Assembly: GCA_002842515.1 (NCBI GenBank)
Contig: PHDC01000001.1
Span: 1,736,001 to 1,800,000, forward strand
DNA length: 64,000 nucleotides
From: Bacteroidetes bacterium HGW-Bacteroidetes-5
GTDB lineage: Bacteria; Bacteroidota; Bacteroidia; Bacteroidales; UBA932
Direction: 5' to 3'
Part shown: positions 61,999-64,000 of the stretch, piece after piece
Layout: every line of letters begins with the position of its first letter
Numbering within the stretch: position 1 is the stretch's first letter
Notes under the pieces: model-generated
Database searches by the model: none
What the model was told of the DNA's origin: nothing
The model's input: only the letters and a program-made list of their open reading frames with translations
Made by a program: the position numbers and the translations under genes

Positions 61999-62934
61999 GT
62001 GATATTACTGGAGTCTCCCCAAAAGTGGAGTGATTATGAGCTGATTGACTCAGGGGATTTTGAGAAGCTCGAAAGATTTGGCAACTATTGTCTTATCCGT
62101 CCGGAGCCCAAGGCGTTGTGGGAAAAGAGACTCTCTCAAAAGGAGTGGCTGGATTTGGCGCATACTAAGTTTACAACCGGTGCCGGGTTTGGCAAGTCGG
62201 GCAAAGAGGACTCCGGAACCTGGCATCAGCTTAAAAAAATGCCGGACCAGTGGGTTATCGGCTATAAGAAGGGTCAGCTGGATTTCAATATGAGGCTTGG
62301 CCTCACCGCTTTCAAACACGTGGGAATCTTCCCGGAGCAGGCCCCAAACTGGGACTACATCTACGAAAACACCTCCAAAATATCTGCAGAGAACGGCAAG
62401 AACGGTTTCCCGAGGCCAAAGATCCTCAACCTTTTTGCCTACACAGGGGCTGCTTCGTTGGCCGCTAAGTGTGCAGATGGGGATGTTACGCACCTGGACT
62501 CTGTGAAGCAGGTGGTGAGCTGGGCAAGAACCAATATGGAGTTGAGCAGGCAAGATAACATCCGCTGGGTCATCGAGGATGCTCTCAAGTTTGTTAAGAG
62601 GGAGGCAAGAAGGGGAAATCTTTACCAGGGAATAATTATGGACCCACCCGCCTACGGGCACGGCCCGGATGGTGAGAAGTGGAAGCTGGATGAGCTTCTC
62701 TTTGAGATGATGCAGGAGGTTGCGCAGATTCTGGCTCCAAAAGATAGCTATCTGGTTTTAAACCTCTACTCGAACGGATACTCTGCACTCCTCTCCGAGA
62801 CCATTGTTAAGAGCGCGTTTCACCTGATGGATAAAAAGAGAGAGAGCTATGAGCTCACCTACGGAGAGTTGTTCATTGCAGATAAATTTGAAAAAGCCTT
62901 GCCACTGAGCGTCTTCACCCGTCTGCGGAGATAA
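61999..62934 (+). CDS. RlmI/RlmK-like class I SAM methyltransferase
   Basis: This enzyme of about 311 residues has the SAM-binding motif LFAYTGAASLAAKCADGDVT, then HLDSVKQVVSWARTNMELS and the catalytic motif IMDPPAYGHGPDG (motif IV). It resembles rRNA methyltransferases such as RlmI/RlmK, with the N-terminal SYELIDSGDFEKLERFG-type opening here as DYELIDSGDFEKLERFGNY. The GTG at 61999 (ILLESPQKWSDYEL) is preferred; an ATG at 61912 would extend the protein by 29 residues with no similarity and begin 20 bases from pgk. Target rRNA position unknown. Confidence 0.85.
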   Translation: MILLESPQKWSDYELIDSGDFEKLERFGNYCLIRPEPKALWEKRLSQKEWLDLAHTKFTTGAGFGKSGKEDSGTWHQLKKMPDQWVIGYKKGQLDFNMRLGLTAFKHVGIFPEQAPNWDYIYENTSKISAENGKNGFPRPKILNLFAYTGAASLAAKCADGDVTHLDSVKQVVSWARTNMELSRQDNIRWVIEDALKFVKREARRGNLYQGIIMDPPAYGHGPDGEKWKLDELLFEMMQEVAQILAPKDSYLVLNLYSNGYSALLSETIVKSAFHLMDKKRESYELTYGELFIADKFEKALPLSVFTRLRR

Positions 62935-62946
62935 TTAAATAGCAAG

Positions 62947-63031
62947 ATGTTACGGCCGGCCCGGCAGCCTGGCAAGTGAAACAATAGTCTCAGAAGATAA
63001 TAAATAAAAAAATGTGACGGCCGGCCCGGCA
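62947..63031 (+). repeat. Direct repeats in the gap before lgt
   Basis: ATGTTACGGCCGGCCCGGCA (62947-62966) and ATGTGACGGCCGGCCCGGCA (63012-63031) differ at one position. They are GC-rich compared with the surroundings. Confidence 0.7.
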
Positions 63032-63073
63032 CTCCAAATAGTTACAACAGAAAGAAGATTTAAAACATAAAAT

Positions 63074-64000
63074 ATGACAACACTACCGGCAATTCTTGCG
63101 GCTCCGCTTGCAATAACCTGGGGGCCAAACCCGGAGATTTTCTCTATCGGGCCAATACATATCAGGTATTACAGTATTCTGTTTGTATCGGGATTTATAA
63201 TCGGCTACTACATCTTTATGAGGTTTTTCAAGAGAGAGGGGTTGCCTGTAGAGATTCTGGACACACTGCTTTACACACTGCTGGGGTCGGCTGTTGTTGG
63301 TGCAAGGCTGGGGCATTGCCTCTTTTATGAGCCGGCTTACTACCTCTCCAAACCCTGGGAGATCTTTATGATATGGGAGGGGGGTCTCGCCAGCCACGGA
63401 GGCGCAGTTGCAATTCTAATTGCCCTCTGGTACTATGCGCGCAAATATGGCCGCAGATACGATTTTGACTATATGTGGCTCTTAGACAGAGTTGGTGTTG
63501 CAACCCCTCTGGCCGGAGCACTCATTCGTCTGGGGAACCTGATGAACTCAGAGATTTACGGTAACCCAACCGATCTTCCCTGGGGCTTTATCTTCACAAT
63601 TAGGGGAGAGACTCTCGCAAAGCACCCCACCCAGCTCTATGAAGCACTGGCATACCTGTTTACATTCGCATTCCTGATGCTCCTCTACTGGAAATTTCTG
63701 GATAAACTCAAAAAGGGCACGATGTTCGGCATATTTATGATAGGAATTTTCGGAACCCGATTCTTCATAGAGTTTGTAAAAGAGCCCCAGGTAGCATTCG
63801 AACAGGGTATGACACTCAATATGGGTCAGTGGCTCAGCATTCCGTTTATCCTTCTGGGCATTTCCATTATTGTTTACAGCATCATAAAAGGTTCGCCTGC
63901 TGCAATCCAAAACTATGCAGATATCAAAAAAGCAAAAACAAAATCTGCCTCAGATAATATAAAATCTGAAGCAGATAAAATTAAGAGCGGTAAGTCTTAC
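63074..64000 (+). CDS. lgt: Prolipoprotein diacylglyceryl transferase, 3' end cut by the window edge
   Basis: The frame is open from ATG 63074 to the end of the window (309 codons, no stop). Lgt transfers diacylglycerol from phosphatidylglycerol to the Cys of prolipoproteins in the inner membrane. The sequence contains IGPIHIRYYSILFVSGFIIG, VVGARLGHCLFYEP, GGLASHGGAVAI, GNLMNSEIYGNPTDLPWGF and HPTQLYEALAYLF, all conserved in Lgt. Residues near the end (KKAKTKSASDNIKSEADKIK) are a Lys/Ser-rich tail. Several lipoproteins in this window would be its substrates. Confidence 0.93.
   Translation, partial: MTTLPAILAAPLAITWGPNPEIFSIGPIHIRYYSILFVSGFIIGYYIFMRFFKREGLPVEILDTLLYTLLGSAVVGARLGHCLFYEPAYYLSKPWEIFMIWEGGLASHGGAVAILIALWYYARKYGRRYDFDYMWLLDRVGVATPLAGALIRLGNLMNSEIYGNPTDLPWGFIFTIRGETLAKHPTQLYEALAYLFTFAFLMLLYWKFLDKLKKGTMFGIFMIGIFGTRFFIEFVKEPQVAFEQGMTLNMGQWLSIPFILLGISIIVYSIIKGSPAAIQNYADIKKAKTKSASDNIKSEADKIKSGKSY

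Overview
This is 64 kb of a Bacteroidota chromosome, most likely order Bacteroidales. The sequence shows many copies of the Bacteroidota -7 promoter element TAnnTTTG ahead of genes. It also carries a GldH-type lipoprotein, a Bacteroidales-type LptE/SecG operon, the one-polypeptide cytochrome b type of SdhC, PorT-like outer-membrane barrels, and a TolC/lipoprotein/RND efflux operon followed by the small PG0541-type protein. I cannot assign a genus.

Layout. 1-18 kb is housekeeping: a truncated lipoprotein gene, kdsB, an operon of sigma-54 activator, LptE, a TPR-like protein and SecG, a PspC/PadR/PspC envelope-stress group, kbl, a TetR-controlled RND efflux operon, thioredoxin, a small outer-membrane barrel, a LOG-family protein and a polyprenyl synthase. 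18-37 kb holds DUF3109, a large M16 peptidase, a TPR protein, a run of U32 peptidase / DNA polymerase III delta' / RicT-like PSP1 / GldH / TrmB, a ROK kinase, HemW, an isolated SdhC, pyrH and frr, a methyltransferase with a structured leader, a GNAT acetyltransferase and OmpA-type envelope proteins.

37-50 kb is accessory. Much of it is visibly AT-rich with different codon choice. It contains an SF2 helicase with a C-terminal nuclease-like domain, a P-loop kinase, a small membrane protein and an unknown radical SAM protein, and an HsdR-N nuclease-like protein. Next comes a two-gene operon of a MazG-like pyrophosphohydrolase and a nuclease/SF1 helicase/LexA-like peptidase fusion. It ends with an AbiEi-like winged-helix gene lacking a normal start, RhuM and the relic of a type I restriction subunit. 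This looks like a defence hotspot with cassette-like intergenic palindromes; no integrase is visible in the window.

50-64 kb returns to the core: a glycerol-dehydrogenase-like enzyme, an outer-membrane protein, AmtB and a two-component system, tRNA-Ser(GGA), a LamG/LruC lipoprotein, a Fic protein with a striking operator array, DUF456, pgk, an RlmI-like methyltransferase and a truncated lgt.

The most interesting structures are: (i) a dispersed repeat of about 24-37 bp present five times between 47.9 and 60.6 kb, four of them at gene 3' ends; (ii) palindromic intergenic elements with terminal inverted repeats; (iii) the MazG plus nuclease-helicase-peptidase operon; (iv) the TTGACA array in front of fic. 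All functions are inferred from motif reading; no database search was run.
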